The position numbers and the translations under genes were made by a program. DNA of 14,436 nucleotides from the NCBI GenBank assembly GCA_031282485.1, contig JAITDQ010000210.1, positions 1 to 14,436 on the forward strand. The letters are read 5' to 3'. Shown here one piece after another: positions 13,754 through 14,436 of the stretch (within the stretch, counting starts at the first letter, position 1; each line of letters starts with the position of its first letter). The DNA comes from Tannerella sp. (GTDB taxonomy: Bacteria; Bacteroidota; Bacteroidia; Bacteroidales; Tannerellaceae). The notes under the pieces were generated by a model, which did no database searches, was not told where the DNA came from, and saw only the letters and a list, made by a program, of their open reading frames with translations.

Positions 13754-14436
13754 ATGGAAAAGAAAGATTTATGTTTATCTCTCCTCCGTAAAAGCCTGTT
13801 CCTGTCGATTTTTTGTTGCGGAACGGTATTTGCACAGGTTTCCCGTCCGGACAGTCTGCTGCAACTGTTGCCCGAGGCAAAAGCCGATACAAATGCCGTA
13901 CTCCTTTATATAGATTTGGGCGAACAGTACCGGAAAGCCGGGGATTTACAGTCCTCCGCCACATACCACCTGAAAGCGCAGGCGCTAAGTCGCGAGTTGA
14001 ATTACCTGCATGGCTTGTACTATTCTTCCGATTACTATTCATCTGTATTGAGAAGTCAGAGTTTGTATGATTCGGCCATTGCCGTAAACAAAGAGATGAT
14101 GGATATAGCCGTCAAACATTCCGACACCTACCAAGCGGCTATTGAGAAGTGGAATATCGGAGCAGGATATGTCAGGAAAGGCTTTAACGAAACGGCGCTG
14201 GCTTACTATACAGACGCTCTTCGTTATTTCGAGCAGCACAACCATCCGGACGATCTGGGAGGATTATACAGAACGATACATGATGCTTATGCCCGGATGG
14301 ACAGGCATAAAGACGCTGTCCCGTATGGAGAGAAAGCCCTCACATTCATAAGCGATACGCTCGGAACTTCGTATGGGAATGCCTTGCTGAACCTGTCGGT
14401 AAGTTATTACGATCTTCATCCGCCGCAGTATGAAAA
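13754..14436 (+). CDS. Secreted tetratricopeptide-repeat protein, 3'-partial
   Basis: The frame is open from the ATG at 13754 to the right edge (227 codons) without a stop. The start is supported by a signal peptide with a hydrophobic core (LFLSIFCCG) and an FA-Q cleavage site after residue 27. The rest is a run of helix-turn-helix TPR units with the usual small residues: LGEQYRKAGDLQSSATYHLKAQ (about 53-74), then units with YDSAIAVNKEM, GYVRKGFNETALAYYTDALRY and AYARMDRHKDAVPYGEKAL. In Bacteroidota this N-terminal form often precedes a membrane helix and then a histidine kinase or helix-turn-helix domain, so a sensor or regulator is a fair guess, but the output part is outside the window. 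It is divergent from the sugar-oxidation operon and may share control with it through the palindrome between them. Confidence 0.85.
   Translation, partial: MEKKDLCLSLLRKSLFLSIFCCGTVFAQVSRPDSLLQLLPEAKADTNAVLLYIDLGEQYRKAGDLQSSATYHLKAQALSRELNYLHGLYYSSDYYSSVLRSQSLYDSAIAVNKEMMDIAVKHSDTYQAAIEKWNIGAGYVRKGFNETALAYYTDALRYFEQHNHPDDLGGLYRTIHDAYARMDRHKDAVPYGEKALTFISDTLGTSYGNALLNLSVSYYDLHPPQYE

Overview
The window looks like a chromosomal segment of a Bacteroidota species, most likely Bacteroidales. The support is BACON domains, an outer-membrane barrel protein of the kind common in this phylum, Tat-type lipoproteins of the Gfo/Idh/MocA and TIM-barrel families, AT-rich leaders with few Shine-Dalgarno sequences, and promoter-like sequences fitting the Bacteroides pattern (TTTG, about 19 bp, TAnnTTTG). 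No tRNA, rRNA, CRISPR array or insertion sequence was seen.

Region A (1-7358, plus strand) is a tight run of six genes forming a phospho-signalling cassette. In order: a membrane-anchored Ser/Thr protein kinase (cut by the left edge), an outer-membrane barrel protein with a helical module and two BACON domains, a double zinc-ribbon protein with a degenerate FHA domain, a membrane protein with a cytoplasmic FHA domain and a periplasmic trypsin-like domain lacking the expected catalytic His, a membrane-anchored PP2C phosphatase, and an FHA protein with a C-terminal membrane domain. Kinase (writer), PP2C (eraser) and FHA proteins (readers) are joined to inner-membrane anchors, periplasmic domains and one outer-membrane protein. 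I infer a trans-envelope phosphothreonine signalling system. The kinase tail and the N-terminus of the outer-membrane protein share a similar helical motif, which may be how the two membranes are linked.

Region B (7361-13396, minus strand) is a five-gene operon reading away from a promoter-like element near 13440-13470. In order of transcription: a cytosolic Gfo/Idh/MocA oxidoreductase, a membrane tetraheme NapC/NirT-like cytochrome c fused to a SUMF1/FGE-like domain, a Tat-exported Gfo/Idh/MocA lipoprotein, a Tat-exported xylose-isomerase-like TIM-barrel lipoprotein, and a LuxR-type regulator with a degenerate ScdA/RIC (hemerythrin-like) sensor region. Spacings are short (22-bp overlap, 44 bp, 4 bp, 1 bp). 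The inferred role is periplasmic oxidation and isomerisation or cleavage of a sugar or glycoside, with the cytochrome possibly linking the periplasmic oxidoreductase to the quinone pool.

Region C (13397-14436) holds a 357-bp divergent intergenic region with a perfect 16-bp palindrome just upstream of a good -7 element. It is followed by the start of a secreted tetratricopeptide-repeat protein that runs off the right edge. Regions A and B converge, with only two bases between their stop codons.
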